A DNA stretch of 64,000 bases from Phytopseudomonas daroniae (GTDB taxonomy: Bacteria > Pseudomonadota > Gammaproteobacteria > Pseudomonadales > Pseudomonadaceae). Positions 21,400-30,383 of this stretch are shown one piece after another (position 1 is the first letter of the stretch; every line of letters starts with the position of its first letter). Below the pieces are notes generated by a model. It was not told the origin of the DNA. It was given only the letters and a program-made list of their open reading frames with translations, and made no database searches. The stretch is from the NCBI RefSeq assembly GCF_004327285.1, contig NZ_QJUI01000006.1, positions 62,001 through 126,000 on the forward strand, in the 5' to 3' direction. A program made the position numbers and the translations under genes.

Positions 21400-22140
21400 T
21401 TAGCGATCCGCCAGCCAGATCAACGAGGCGAAGCGGCCGGTCTGGGCGGCGCGCCGGTAGGAATAGAAGCGCGAATCGCTGACGGTGCAAAAGCCGCCGC
21501 CATACACCGCGTTGATACCGCGTGCGGCCAGACGGATGCGCGCCAACTGGTAGATATCCGCCATAAAGCGCCCGGCGTTGGCGCTGGGTATGAAGGCACT
21601 GGCTGCCTGATCATGCTGGCTGACGAACGCCTCGCGCACCTCGGCACCGACCTCGAACGTCTGTGGGCCGATAGCCGGGCCCAGCCAGACCAGAGTGTCC
21701 TCGGGCTCCGCGGCCAGTGCATCCAGCGTGGCCTCCAGCACGCCGTTCGCCAACCCACGCCATCCGGCATGAGCTGCCGCCACACGGGTACCCGTACGGT
21801 CGCAGAACAGCGCGGGTAGGCAGTCGGCGGTCATCACCGCACAGGCAACGCCCGGTGTGGCCGTCCAACTGGCATCGGCCTCGATGACGCTTTCCGGGTC
21901 AGCCTGAGCGACGGCAATGCCGTGCACCTGCTGCAGCCAGGCCGGGCGGCAACCCAGCTGACTCAGGAGCCGCTGACGGTTCTTGGCAACAGCCACCGGG
22001 TCATCCTCGACATGCGCGGCGAGGTTGAAGCTGTCGTAGGGCGCCGCACTCACACCACCGGCGCGAGTGGTCACGCAGGTACGCACCCACTCGGGAGCGG
22101 GCCAATGGGGTGTCAGCCAGTCATGGGCCTTGTCGCTCAT
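21400..22140 (-). CDS. pgeF: Peptidoglycan editing factor PgeF (YfiH, laccase-domain family)
   Basis: The 246-residue product belongs to the YfiH/CNF1 family. The E. coli member removes wrongly incorporated amino acids (L-Ser for L-Ala) from UDP-MurNAc precursors. Conserved metal and catalytic residues are visible in QVHG (about 53), MTADCLPALF (about 98-107, with the Cys) and AAHAGWRGL (about 118-126). The stop of rluD overlaps its start by 4 nt, so the two are co-translated. This is the usual rluD-yfiH order downstream of divergent bamD. Confidence 0.92.
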   Translation of the reverse strand: MSDKAHDWLTPHWPAPEWVRTCVTTRAGGVSAAPYDSFNLAAHVEDDPVAVAKNRQRLLSQLGCRPAWLQQVHGIAVAQADPESVIEADASWTATPGVACAVMTADCLPALFCDRTGTRVAAAHAGWRGLANGVLEATLDALAAEPEDTLVWLGPAIGPQTFEVGAEVREAFVSQHDQAASAFIPSANAGRFMADIYQLARIRLAARGINAVYGGGFCTVSDSRFYSYRRAAQTGRFASLIWLADR

Positions 22141-23111
22141 CCGATGAACGCCTCGCGATCCTGACGCAGCAGCGTCAGCAACCAGACGAAATCATCGGGC
22201 AACGGCGACTGCCACTTCATACGCTCACCGGTAATCGGATGATCCAATTCGAGGAAGCGGGCGTGCAGGGCCTGACGCGGAAACTCCTTGAGGCTCTGCA
22301 CCATGGTCGGGCTGGCGGCCGGCGGAATGCGGAAGCGCCCGCCATAGACCGGATCGCCGACCAGCGGATAGCCGACGTGACTCATGTGCACACGGATCTG
22401 GTGCGTGCGCCCGGTCTCCAGCTTGACCCGAGTGTGGGTGTGCGAGCGGAAACGTTCGAGCACGCGGTAATGGCTGACCGCCGGCTTGCCGCCATCGGTA
22501 ACGGCCATGCGCTGACGCTGCGAGGAGCTGCGGCCGATGGGGGCATTGATCTTGCCGCCAGCGGTGATCACGCCAATCACGATGCATTCATAGATACGGC
22601 TGACCGTACGCTTCTGCAACTGATCGACCAGGCGGGTCTGCGCTTCGATGGTCTTGGCCACCACCATCAGGCCGGTAGTGTCCTTGTCCAGGCGATGCAC
22701 GATGCCGGCCCGCGGCACGTTGACGATGTCCGGCACGTGGTGCAGCAGCGCATTGAGCAAGGTGCCGTCGGCGTGCCCGGCAGCCGGATGCACGACCAGG
22801 CCAGCGGGCTTGTCGATCACCAGAATCTGCTCGTCCTCGTAGACGATATTGAGCTCGATGTCCTGGGCGATCCATTCACCCTGGGCTTCCTGCTCGGCGG
22901 AAAGGGCCAGCACGGAGCCGCCGTGAACGATGTCACGGGGGCGCAGCACCTGACCATCGACGGTCAGATTGCCCTCCTTGATCCAGCCGGAAAGGCGCGA
23001 GCGCGAGTGCTCGGCGAACAGCTGGGCGGCGACTTGGTCGAGGCGTTGACCGCCCAGATCGTAGGGCACCTCGGCGGATAACTGAATGGCCTGCTTATTA
23101 ATAGATGACAT
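22137..23111 (-). CDS. rluD: 23S rRNA pseudouridine(1911/1915/1917) synthase RluD
   Basis: The 324-residue product modifies helix 69 of 23S rRNA. It has an N-terminal S4 RNA-binding domain (GQRLDQVAAQLF... SRLSGWIKEGNLTVDG, about 17-60) and the RluA/D catalytic core. The active-site motif is GIVHRLDKDTTGL, where the Asp attacks uridine. The motif KLETGRTHQIRVHM lies further on. I used the ATG at 23111 (MSSINKQ). A longer version from 23132 adds seven residues and cannot be excluded. It is divergent from bamD and co-translated with pgeF. Confidence 0.93.
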   Translation of the reverse strand: MSSINKQAIQLSAEVPYDLGGQRLDQVAAQLFAEHSRSRLSGWIKEGNLTVDGQVLRPRDIVHGGSVLALSAEQEAQGEWIAQDIELNIVYEDEQILVIDKPAGLVVHPAAGHADGTLLNALLHHVPDIVNVPRAGIVHRLDKDTTGLMVVAKTIEAQTRLVDQLQKRTVSRIYECIVIGVITAGGKINAPIGRSSSQRQRMAVTDGGKPAVSHYRVLERFRSHTHTRVKLETGRTHQIRVHMSHVGYPLVGDPVYGGRFRIPPAASPTMVQSLKEFPRQALHARFLELDHPITGERMKWQSPLPDDFVWLLTLLRQDREAFIG

Positions 23112-23258
23112 GCTCGGCAACGGCGGGGGCATAGCCTTTGGTTTCAGCTACACGCTTGTGGTTAAATACGGCGTCTTTGCCCCAGGGGTACCGGGGGCGC
23201 TCATCATAACAGGACGGCCCTGCCCAAGACAGCCGCCGTCCCAGGGACGCAAGCCGCC

Positions 23259-24260
23259 ATGCAAGTGAAACACCTGCTGCTGATCGCCATCCTCGCACTC
23301 ACCGCCGCCTGTTCGTCCAAGGAAGTCCTGGATGAAAACCTCAGCGAGGCCGAACTCTACCAGCAGGCTCAGACAGATCTGGACAACGGCAGCTACACCA
23401 GCGCCGTCACCAAGCTCAAGGCCCTGGAGTCCCGCTACCCGTTCGGCCGCTATGCCGAACAGTCGCAGCTCGAGCTGATCTACGCCAACTACAAGAACGC
23501 CGAGCCGGAAGCTGCGCGCTCCTCCGCCGAGCGTTTCATCCGCCTGCACCCGCAGCACCCGAACGTCGACTACGCCTACTACCTGAAGGGCCTGGCATCG
23601 TTCGATCAGGATCGCGGCATTGTTGCGCGCTTCCTGCCGCTGGACATGACCAAGCGTGACCCGGGCGCGGCCCGCGACTCCTACAACGAGTTCGCCCAGC
23701 TCACCAGCCGCTACCCGAACAGCCGCTACGCGCCGGATGCCAAGCAGCGCATGATCTACCTGCGCAACCTGCTGGCCTCCTACGAAATCCACGTTGCCCA
23801 CTACTACCTGACCCGTCAGGCCTATGTCGCCGCCGCCAACCGTGGCCGCTACGTGGTGGAAAACTTCCAGGAAACGCCATCCGTCGGCGATGGCCTGGCC
23901 GTGATGGTCGAGGCTTATCAGCGCCTGACCCTGGACGACCTGGCAGCCACCAGCCTGGAAACGCTCAAGCTCAACTATCCGGATCACCCGAACCTGGTCA
24001 ACGGCGAATTCGTGCCTCGCGAGGAAGACGCCGATAATCGTTCGTGGCTGGCCAGGGCCACGCTGGGTCTGATCGAAAGCGACGTACCGCCACCGCCAAG
24101 CCAGACCCAGGCGAGCCAGGACGTGATTCGTCAGTACGAAGAAGCCTCGGATCAGATCCCGGCTGAACTGAAACCGGAAAACCAGAGTGAGCAAAGCGAA
24201 GAGCCGCAAGGCAGCAAGCGCTCCTGGTTCAGTTACATGACCTTCGGCCTGTTCGACTGA
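23259..24260 (+). CDS. bamD: Outer-membrane assembly lipoprotein BamD (ComL)
   Basis: The 333-residue lipoprotein subunit of the BAM complex inserts beta-barrels into the outer membrane. The signal peptide ends in lipobox LTAAC (Cys at about 19). TPR-like helical repeats follow ([64 protein letters not shown]). A long polar tail (about 275-333) exceeds the E. coli protein, as is usual in Pseudomonas. It is divergent from rluD. A strong terminator follows. Confidence 0.95.
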   Translation: MQVKHLLLIAILALTAACSSKEVLDENLSEAELYQQAQTDLDNGSYTSAVTKLKALESRYPFGRYAEQSQLELIYANYKNAEPEAARSSAERFIRLHPQHPNVDYAYYLKGLASFDQDRGIVARFLPLDMTKRDPGAARDSYNEFAQLTSRYPNSRYAPDAKQRMIYLRNLLASYEIHVAHYYLTRQAYVAAANRGRYVVENFQETPSVGDGLAVMVEAYQRLTLDDLAATSLETLKLNYPDHPNLVNGEFVPREEDADNRSWLARATLGLIESDVPPPPSQTQASQDVIRQYEEASDQIPAELKPENQSEQSEEPQGSKRSWFSYMTFGLFD

Positions 24261-24282
24261 TCCTGGCAGCACCGCGTTAACC

Positions 24283-24310
24283 AAGATGCCAGTCAACCGA
24301 CTGGCATCTT
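24283..24310 (+). terminator. Rho-independent terminator of bamD
   Basis: AAGATGCCAGTC-AACC-GACTGGCATCTT is a 12-bp perfect stem with a 4-nt loop, followed by GCGTTTCT, 22 bp after the bamD stop. Confidence 0.8.
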
Positions 24311-24403
24311 GCGTTTCTGCACTGCAAAAACGCTGACCAAGCGGCTGTCCGCCCACCCCTTCCTTAGCTAAACTGGTGCATTCATCTATGTGAAGAGAGC
24401 GCC

Positions 24404-24646
24404 ATGGGCCTGTTCCGCCTGCTGTTCTGGATTGCCATCATTTTTGCAGTCATCTGGGTTTGGCGCCGCTACTTCGGTGCGGCGCGTCGACGCCAGGCGC
24501 CGCCGCCAGCGGAAACCCCAACACCGATGGTGCGCTGTGCCCATTGCGGCGTGCACACGCCACAAGAGCACGCCGTGCAACTGGCACAGCGCTGGTATTG
24601 CAGCCAGGCCCATCTCGAACAAGGCCCCAAGCCCGGTGATCGCTGA
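24404..24646 (+). CDS. PP0621-family small membrane protein with zinc-ribbon tail
   Basis: The 80-residue product has one N-terminal membrane helix (LFRLLFWIAIIFAVIWVWRR) and a cytosolic basic/Pro linker. Its C-terminus carries CAHCG and YCSQAH, a Cys-x2-Cys...Cys-x3-His pattern likely to bind zinc. It fits the conserved PP0621 family seen next to pilS in Pseudomonas; no function is established. The start of pilS overlaps its 3' end, so expression is probably coupled. Confidence 0.8.
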   Translation: MGLFRLLFWIAIIFAVIWVWRRYFGAARRRQAPPPAETPTPMVRCAHCGVHTPQEHAVQLAQRWYCSQAHLEQGPKPGDR

Positions 24647-26228
24647 AGGTCTCGCTCTAAGCGGCCAGCAGGGTCGCCGTATTTTCAGGCTGTACCACCT
24701 TTACCGATTGCTCATCGGTGTCCTGCTGGTTCTGCTGATCTCCGCCGACCTGGATGGTGAACTGCTCGAACTGGCACACGTGCCGCTGTTCCGCGGCACC
24801 AGTTGGCTGTATCTGATCCTCAATATCTTCGTCGCGCTGATCATTCAAAACCCGCGCAGCCTGGTTCAGGTGTTCGGCGTGGCCCTGGTCGACGTGATCC
24901 TGCTGTCGACTCTGTTCTATGCCGGCGGCGGCACACCCAGCGGTATCGGCAACCTGCTGATCGTTGCGGTGGCGATCGCCAATATCCTGCTGCGCGGCAG
25001 GGTCGGCGTGCTGATCGCAGCGAGTGCGACGATCGGCCTGATCTACCTGACGTTCTACCTCAGCCTCAGTCACCCCCAGGCCAGCAGCCAGTATGTGCAG
25101 GCCGGCGCACTGGGCGCTCTTTGCTTCACTGCAGCGCTGTTCGTGCAGGGCCTGACGCGGCGCCTGCAAGCCAGTGAAATCCTCGCCGAGCAGCGAGCCG
25201 CCGATGTCGCCGACCTCGAAGCCTTGAACAACCTGATTCTGCAGCGCATGCGCACCGGCATCCTGGTGGTGGACGAACAGCATCGCGTGCTGCTGGCCAA
25301 TCAGTCCGCCTTGAGCTTGCTCGGCCGAGAGAACCTGGCCGGCAAGATTCTCGACCCGCACTGCACCGAACTGGTCAAACGCCTGCAGTACTGGCTGGAA
25401 AACACCAGCCTGCGTCCGACCAACTTGCAGGCCCGCGCCGACGGCCCGACCCTGCAGCCCAGCTTCATCTCCTTGCAGCGAGGCGGCCAGCGCCACACGC
25501 TGATCCTGCTCGACGATATCTCGCAGATCGCCCAACAGGCCCAGCAGCTCAAACTGGTCGCCCTGGGCCGGCTGACCGCAGGCATCGCCCACGAGATTCG
25601 CAACCCGCTGGGCGCCATCAGCCATGCTGCACAATTGCTGCAGGAGTCCGAAGACCTGCACGGGCCAGATCAGCGCCTGGCGCAGATCATCCAGGATCAC
25701 TCCCGGCGCATGAACCTGATCATCGAGAACGTCCTGCAACTGTCGAGGCGACGTCAGGCAGAGCCGCAACTGCTGGATCTCAGGTATTGGCTGCATCGCT
25801 ACGCTGCCGAATTTCGCAGCACCGCCACGGCCTCGAGAATCCTGCACCTGAGTATCGAGGGCAGCAACATCCAGACCCGCATGGATCCGAACCAGCTGAC
25901 CCAGGTGATCACCAACCTGGTACAGAACGGCCTGCGTTACAGTGCCCAGCTCAATCCCCGGGGTCAGGTGTGGCTGAAACTGTTTCGCGATTCGCACAGT
26001 GATCTGCCGGTGCTCGAGGTGCTCGATGACGGCCCGGGCATCACGACAGAACAACTGCATCACATCTTCGAACCTTTCTACACCACGGAAAACAAAGGCA
26101 CCGGCCTGGGCCTGTATATTTCCCGCGAGCTCTGTGAAAGCAATCAGGCTCATCTTCACTACAAACCACGCGAAGGCGGCGGTGCATGTTTCCGTATTAC
26201 CTTCGCTCATCCGCGAAAAATGAGCTGA
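24636..26228 (+). CDS. pilS: Sensor histidine kinase PilS
   Basis: The 530-residue inner-membrane sensor of the PilS-PilR system controls pilin transcription in response to PilA levels. Six membrane helices occupy about residues 20-180. A PAS domain follows (about 200-310; RMRTGILVVDEQHRVLLANQ). The HisKA H-box is AGIAHEIRNPLGA (about 325) and the HATPase has N, G1 (DDGPGI) and G2 (KGTGLGL) boxes. I chose GTG 24636: it gives a protein starting IAEGLALSGQQGRR before the first helix and the length usual for PilS. The upstream extension to 24390 overlaps the preceding gene in another frame. Confidence 0.95.
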   Translation: MIAEGLALSGQQGRRIFRLYHLYRLLIGVLLVLLISADLDGELLELAHVPLFRGTSWLYLILNIFVALIIQNPRSLVQVFGVALVDVILLSTLFYAGGGTPSGIGNLLIVAVAIANILLRGRVGVLIAASATIGLIYLTFYLSLSHPQASSQYVQAGALGALCFTAALFVQGLTRRLQASEILAEQRAADVADLEALNNLILQRMRTGILVVDEQHRVLLANQSALSLLGRENLAGKILDPHCTELVKRLQYWLENTSLRPTNLQARADGPTLQPSFISLQRGGQRHTLILLDDISQIAQQAQQLKLVALGRLTAGIAHEIRNPLGAISHAAQLLQESEDLHGPDQRLAQIIQDHSRRMNLIIENVLQLSRRRQAEPQLLDLRYWLHRYAAEFRSTATASRILHLSIEGSNIQTRMDPNQLTQVITNLVQNGLRYSAQLNPRGQVWLKLFRDSHSDLPVLEVLDDGPGITTEQLHHIFEPFYTTENKGTGLGLYISRELCESNQAHLHYKPREGGGACFRITFAHPRKMS

Positions 26229-26235
26229 ACGACCG

Positions 26236-27573
26236 ATGAACCACCAGAGAGCCCTGATTGTCGACGACGAACCCGATATCCGCGAGCTGCTGGAGATTAC
26301 CCTCGGGCGCATGAAACTCGACACGCGCAGCGCGCGCAACGTCAAGGAAGCGCGCGACTGGCTGGCCAAGGAGCCATTCGACCTGTGCCTGACCGACATG
26401 CGCCTGCCCGACGGCACCGGCCTGGATATCGTGCAGCACATCCAGCAGCGCTATCCGCAAACGCCCGTGGCCATGATTACCGCCTTTGGCAGCCTGGATA
26501 CCGCGATCAACGCGCTCAAGGCCGGCGCCTTCGACTTTCTCACCAAACCGGTCGATCTCGGTCGCCTGCGCGAGCTGGTCGCCACCGCCCTGCGCCTGGG
26601 CGCCGACCAGGATGAAGAAGCACCAGGCGCCAGCCGTCTGCTCGGCGAATCGCCACCCATGCGCGCCCTGCGAGCGCAGATCCAGAAGCTGGCGCGCAGC
26701 CAGGCACCGGTATATATCAGTGGCGAATCCGGTAGCGGCAAGGAGCTGGTCGCCCGACTGATTCACGAGCAGGGGCCGCGCCGAGAGCGCGCCTTCGTGC
26801 CGGTCAACTGCGGTGCGATTCCGTCGGAACTGATGGAAAGCGAGTTTTTCGGTCACAAGAAAGGCAGCTTCACCGGCGCCATCGAAGACAAGCAGGGCCT
26901 GTTCCAGGCCGCCCATGGCGGCAGCCTGTTCCTCGACGAAGTAGCCGACCTGCCGCTGACCATGCAGGTCAAACTGCTGCGGGCGATCCAGGAGAAAGCC
27001 ATTCGCAGCGTCGGCGGCCAGCAGGAGGTCGTGGTGGATACCCGCATCCTCTGCGCTACCCACAAGGATCTGGCCGCCGAAGTGGCCGCAGGGCGCTTCC
27101 GTCAGGATCTGTACTACCGTCTCAATGTCATCGAACTCCGCGTGCCTCCACTGCGCGAACGCCGCGAAGACATCCCGCTGCTGGCCGACGTAATGCTCAA
27201 GCGCCTGAACGAAGGCATCGGCCTGCCGCCCGTGAAACTCGATGGGCCAGCCCTGGACAAGCTCAAGAGCTACCGCTTTCCCGGCAACGTACGCGAACTG
27301 GAGAACATGCTGGAGCGCGCCTACACCCTGTGTGAAGGCGACGTGATCTGCGCCAACGACCTGCGCCTGGTCGATGCGTCACCCGCTGGTGAAAATGGTG
27401 ATGCCAGCCTGGCGCAGATCGACAACATCGAGGACTACCTGGAAGACGTCGAGCGCAAACTGATCATGCAGGCTCTCGAAGAAACCCGCTGGAACCGCAC
27501 CGCCGCAGCCCAGCGCCTGGGCTTGAGCTTCCGCTCGATGCGCTACAGACTGAAGAAGCTGGGGATCGACTGA
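26236..27573 (+). CDS. pilR: Sigma-54-dependent response regulator PilR
   Basis: The 445-residue NtrC-type activator has a receiver domain with phospho-acceptor Asp54 (CLTDMRLPDG), a AAA+ domain with Walker A GESGSGKELVARL (about 168) and the sigma-54 contact loop GSFTGA (about 210; a Ser variant of GAFTGA). The C-terminal Fis-type helix-turn-helix is WNRTAAAQRLGLS (about 419). It follows pilS by 7 bp. The expected target, the RpoN promoter of pilA, is not in this window. Confidence 0.96.
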   Translation: MNHQRALIVDDEPDIRELLEITLGRMKLDTRSARNVKEARDWLAKEPFDLCLTDMRLPDGTGLDIVQHIQQRYPQTPVAMITAFGSLDTAINALKAGAFDFLTKPVDLGRLRELVATALRLGADQDEEAPGASRLLGESPPMRALRAQIQKLARSQAPVYISGESGSGKELVARLIHEQGPRRERAFVPVNCGAIPSELMESEFFGHKKGSFTGAIEDKQGLFQAAHGGSLFLDEVADLPLTMQVKLLRAIQEKAIRSVGGQQEVVVDTRILCATHKDLAAEVAAGRFRQDLYYRLNVIELRVPPLRERREDIPLLADVMLKRLNEGIGLPPVKLDGPALDKLKSYRFPGNVRELENMLERAYTLCEGDVICANDLRLVDASPAGENGDASLAQIDNIEDYLEDVERKLIMQALEETRWNRTAAAQRLGLSFRSMRYRLKKLGID

Positions 27574-27596
27574 CCATCGGTGAAAATGGCTGCTGC

Positions 27597-27630
27597 CCGT
27601 TAGCCGTTAGCCGTTAGCCGTTAGCCGTTA
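27597..27630. repeat. Heptamer tandem repeat (CCGTTAG)x4.9
   Basis: Four perfect CCGTTAG units and a final CCGTTA lie between the pilR stop and the HepT/MntA operon. A single related CCGTTAG occurs at the left end of the MITE-like element at 28347-28353. Copy number may vary by slippage. Confidence 0.9.
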
Positions 27631-27682
27631 CACGAATGATCCTGTGCTAGGATTCCCTCACTTGAGTTCATCGAGAAATAGC

Positions 27683-27973
27683 GTGAAACCGTCGCTAGCA
27701 CTTGATCTAAAACGAGCCGCCATCCGCGAAGCGACCAGCCGCTTTCGCGCAGCCAACCCACGTGTATTCGGCTCAGTACTGCATGGTACTGACCAAGAGG
27801 GCAGTGATCTCGACCTGCTAGTGGACGCTCTCCCTGGAGCAACCCTATTCGACCTCGGTGGTTTGCAGGCTGAGCTGGAAGAGATTCTCGGCGTTCAGGT
27901 AGATCTGCTCACTCCCGGCGACTTGCCCGCCAGCTTCCGCGAACAAGTGCTGTCAGAGGCACGATCGGTTTGA
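27683..27973 (+). CDS. mntA: MntA-type nucleotidyltransferase antitoxin
   Basis: The 96-residue minimal nucleotidyltransferase has the GSx10DxD signature exact (G30 S31 ... D42 L D44) and a third acidic residue D74 in VQVDLL. In HepT-MntA systems this enzyme transfers AMP to a Tyr of the HEPN toxin and silences it. The start is GTG 27683, chosen because GAG lies about 8 nt upstream; an in-frame GTG at 27644 has no site. The stop overlaps the toxin start by 4 nt (TTGA). The pair interrupts the usual pilR-thiO order, suggesting insertion. Confidence 0.88.
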   Translation: MKPSLALDLKRAAIREATSRFRAANPRVFGSVLHGTDQEGSDLDLLVDALPGATLFDLGGLQAELEEILGVQVDLLTPGDLPASFREQVLSEARSV

Positions 27974-28341
27974 AAAAGTATCGTCTGGACGACTATCTCA
28001 GCCACATGAGACAAGCCGCAAGGGATGCATGCAGCTTCGTCGAGGGTTTGGATAAAGACGATTTCGATACCGATAAACGCACGCAGCAAGCCGTCATCAT
28101 GAATTTCATTATTATCGGTGAAGCTGTAACCAAGTTAATGGATGGGCATATCCAGTTCGTGAACGAGAACCCCCAAATTCCATGGCGAAACATGCGCGGT
28201 ATGCGCAACCGCATTGCCCATGGCTACTTTGATATTAATCTCGACATCGTTTGGGAAACGGTACAAACGGCGCTACCGGAATTGCTCGAGCAGTTGCTCA
28301 CTGTCGATAGTAGAGATGATTCAGATACCGCCAGCCAGTAG
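27970..28341 (+). CDS. hepT: HepT-type HEPN-domain RNase toxin (DUF86)
   Basis: The 123-residue helical HEPN protein has its catalytic motif RX4HXY intact: R79-NRIA-H84-G-Y86. HepT toxins cleave RNA, and the Tyr of this motif is the residue modified by MntA. It starts at a TTG that overlaps the mntA stop, so toxin translation depends on antitoxin translation. The stop codon (28339-28341) is immediately followed by the end of a MITE-like element. The C-terminal residues (DSRDDSDTASQ) are low-complexity and may be altered relative to relatives. Confidence 0.9.
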   Translation: MKKYRLDDYLSHMRQAARDACSFVEGLDKDDFDTDKRTQQAVIMNFIIIGEAVTKLMDGHIQFVNENPQIPWRNMRGMRNRIAHGYFDINLDIVWETVQTALPELLEQLLTVDSRDDSDTASQ

Positions 28342-28540
28342 CAGGCCGTTAGAAAAATGTAGGCGAGGCAGCCAGCGCAAGGCAAAAACAGGCGAAACGT
28401 AGCGCAGCGGAGTAACAGCCGAAGGCTGGCCCGCAGGGCGAACGAAGTGAGTCAAAAGCGCAGTTTACGTGTTGTAAATGAGCATTTTGAGCCTGTTTTT
28501 AACGCCGCGATGGCAACGTAGGTAGTTTTTCAACAGCCTG
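28342..28540. mobile_element. MITE-like non-autonomous element (about 199 bp)
   Basis: The left end CAGGCCGTTAGAAAAA and right end TTTTTCAACAGCCTG are imperfect terminal inverted repeats. Inside, ACAGGC (28390s) and GCCTGTTTTTAACGCC (28493) form a second inverted pair. There is no coding capacity and no target-site duplication that I can define. It abuts the hepT stop codon exactly. The remaining 45 bp to the thiO stop show nothing. Confidence 0.7.
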
Positions 28541-28585
28541 GTAGGGTGAAACCCCGCCTTCTGCGTCACTGACCTCCGCCAACGC

Positions 28586-29680
28586 TTATAAACGTAATAT
28601 CGGTGCATAAGGCGCCGGATCGATAATCGGCTCACGCCCCAGCATCAGGTCAGCCAGTAACCGGCACGATGCCGGTGCCAATACCAGGCCATTGCGGTAA
28701 TGCCCGCAGTTCAGCCACAGCCCCTCATGGCCGGGCACCTCGCCAATGAAGGGAATCCCCTCAGGCGACCCGGGTCGCAACCCCGCCCAATGCCCCACGA
28801 CCTCGGCATCCTTCAGCGCCGGCAGCAAGGCTTCGGCCGAGGCGCGCAGGCTGGCCAGAGCATCTTCGGTAGGCGTCTTGTCGAACCCGGCATGTTCCAG
28901 GGTGCTGCCTACCAGAATATGGCCGTCGCGACGAGGGATCGCATAGCGCCCGCGGGCCAGCACCATGCTTGGCAAGAAGTCCTCGGCACATTTGAACAGG
29001 ATCATCTGCCCCTTGACCGGCTCCACCGGAAGCGCCAACCCCAGGCTCTGCAGCACCTCGCCACTCCAGGCTCCGGCCGCCACCGCCACCTGATCCGCCA
29101 ACAGCTCGCCGTCGGCAGTGCGCACCCCGACGATTCGAGCCCCCTCGCGGACGAATCCCTCGACGGGGTCGTGCTCGCGCAGAGTGACCGCAGGCATGCC
29201 CTGCAGCGCCGCCCGCAGCGATTTCACCAGCCGCGGATTGCGCACGTTGGCCACACCAGACATATAAATCGCCCGTTGGAACCCTGCACCCAGCGGCGGT
29301 ACCGCGGCATAAGCCGATGCAGCGGACACCTCATGCAGCGGCCGCCCTTCGCGCTGCGCCCAAGCCAGCGCCTCAGCCTGATCGTCCAGATCCAGCCAGT
29401 ACAAGCCGGTGACATGCACCTCCGGATCCAGACCGGTACACGCCAGCAGTTGCTGACCGAGGCCCGGGTAATAATCCTGAGACCAATGGGCCAGCGCCGT
29501 CACTGCCTGGCTATAGCGCCAGGGATACAGCGGCGAGACGATCCCGCCCCCTGCCCAGGAAGCCTCGCCCCCGACAGATCCACGATCCACTAGCGTGACG
29601 CGCTTGCCCGCCGTCGCCAGTTGATACGCCGACAACAACCCAATGACCCCACCGCCGATAACGATCACATCCGAACGCAC
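28586..29680 (-). CDS. thiO: Glycine oxidase ThiO (FAD-dependent)
   Basis: The 364-residue DAAO-family flavoprotein oxidises glycine to iminoacetate (dehydroglycine) for the thiazole ring of thiamine. The N-terminal FAD motif VIGGGVIGLLSAYQLA is followed by GGEASWAGGGIVSP (about 37-50) and the C-terminal GLRPGSPEGIP and CGHYRNGLVLAP elements that close over the substrate. The start is GTG at 29680 behind GGGGTGAG. It lies between the toxin-antitoxin pair and the divergent fimT, its usual neighbour in pseudomonads. Confidence 0.92.
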   Translation of the reverse strand: MRSDVIVIGGGVIGLLSAYQLATAGKRVTLVDRGSVGGEASWAGGGIVSPLYPWRYSQAVTALAHWSQDYYPGLGQQLLACTGLDPEVHVTGLYWLDLDDQAEALAWAQREGRPLHEVSAASAYAAVPPLGAGFQRAIYMSGVANVRNPRLVKSLRAALQGMPAVTLREHDPVEGFVREGARIVGVRTADGELLADQVAVAAGAWSGEVLQSLGLALPVEPVKGQMILFKCAEDFLPSMVLARGRYAIPRRDGHILVGSTLEHAGFDKTPTEDALASLRASAEALLPALKDAEVVGHWAGLRPGSPEGIPFIGEVPGHEGLWLNCGHYRNGLVLAPASCRLLADLMLGREPIIDPAPYAPILRL

Positions 29681-29789
29681 AACTCACCCCATCGCGTAAA
29701 CGGCAAGCCTTGACAGCGACACCTCAGGGTCTAAACAGAAAAGGCAGGCCAGGAAGGCCGCCAATCATACGCGCATAGGGATTTGCACC

Positions 29790-30281
29790 ATGAATGGAAA
29801 TCAACAGAAGGCATTCAGCCTTGTGGAGTTGCTGACTGCCATAACGCTAGTGGCGATTCTCATCAGCCTGGCCATTCCGGCATTCGCCCGGTTTCAAGAA
29901 AGCAAACGCCAGGAATCTTCGCGCGATCTACTTGCCCGTCATATTCAACAAACACGTGCCAACGCCATTACGCTCGGACGCCCCCATCAGCTATGTGGCT
30001 CCAGCGACGGCGAAAACTGTGATGGCGGATGGGGCAGCTACTGGTTGATTACCACGGTCGGCAAGGAGCCAAAGATTCTTCGACAGCAAGCGGCGCCCAC
30101 GAAAGATTTGTGCTGGGCGGGATTCGGCAGCAACAGCATCCGTTTCCATAGCAACGGCACGAGCTGGGTCAGCAACGGTACCTTCTCCATCTGCAACAGC
30201 AATGGGCCTCACTGGCAGCTGGTACTCAACCGTCAAGGCCGCTTGAAACTGGTTACCAGTGGCAACTCAAGATGCTGCTAG
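29790..30281 (+). CDS. fimT: Type IV minor pseudopilin FimT (GspH/FimT family)
   Basis: The 163-residue prepilin-like protein has a short leader followed by FSLVELLTAITLVAILISLAIPAF, the hydrophobic pilin helix with Glu5. The residue before the cleavage site is Ala8 (KA|FSLVE) rather than the usual Gly, which prepilin peptidase may process less well. The C-terminal half is GspH-like, rich in Gly/Ser/Asn, with five cysteines (CC at the end). FimT homologues are linked to DNA binding in natural transformation. It starts the minor-pilin cluster. Confidence 0.85.
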   Translation: MNGNQQKAFSLVELLTAITLVAILISLAIPAFARFQESKRQESSRDLLARHIQQTRANAITLGRPHQLCGSSDGENCDGGWGSYWLITTVGKEPKILRQQAAPTKDLCWAGFGSNSIRFHSNGTSWVSNGTFSICNSNGPHWQLVLNRQGRLKLVTSGNSRCC

Positions 30282-30383
30282 ACCAGTCATCCGTGCATCA
30301 GAACCGATCATCCCCAGTAAGAAGACAGGCGCCAGCGAAGCCGTCAGGATTCGTCCGCCCTCCTGTATTTAGACTGGACAACC

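Noticed and set aside
27597..27630. The CCGTTAG tandem tract as a CRISPR or iteron array
   Set aside because: Units are contiguous 7-mers with no spacers, no cas genes and no replication protein nearby.
27683..28341. The HepT/MntA pair as part of a larger defence island
   Set aside because: The neighbours on both sides are pilR and thiO. No other defence, phage or transfer genes are in reach.
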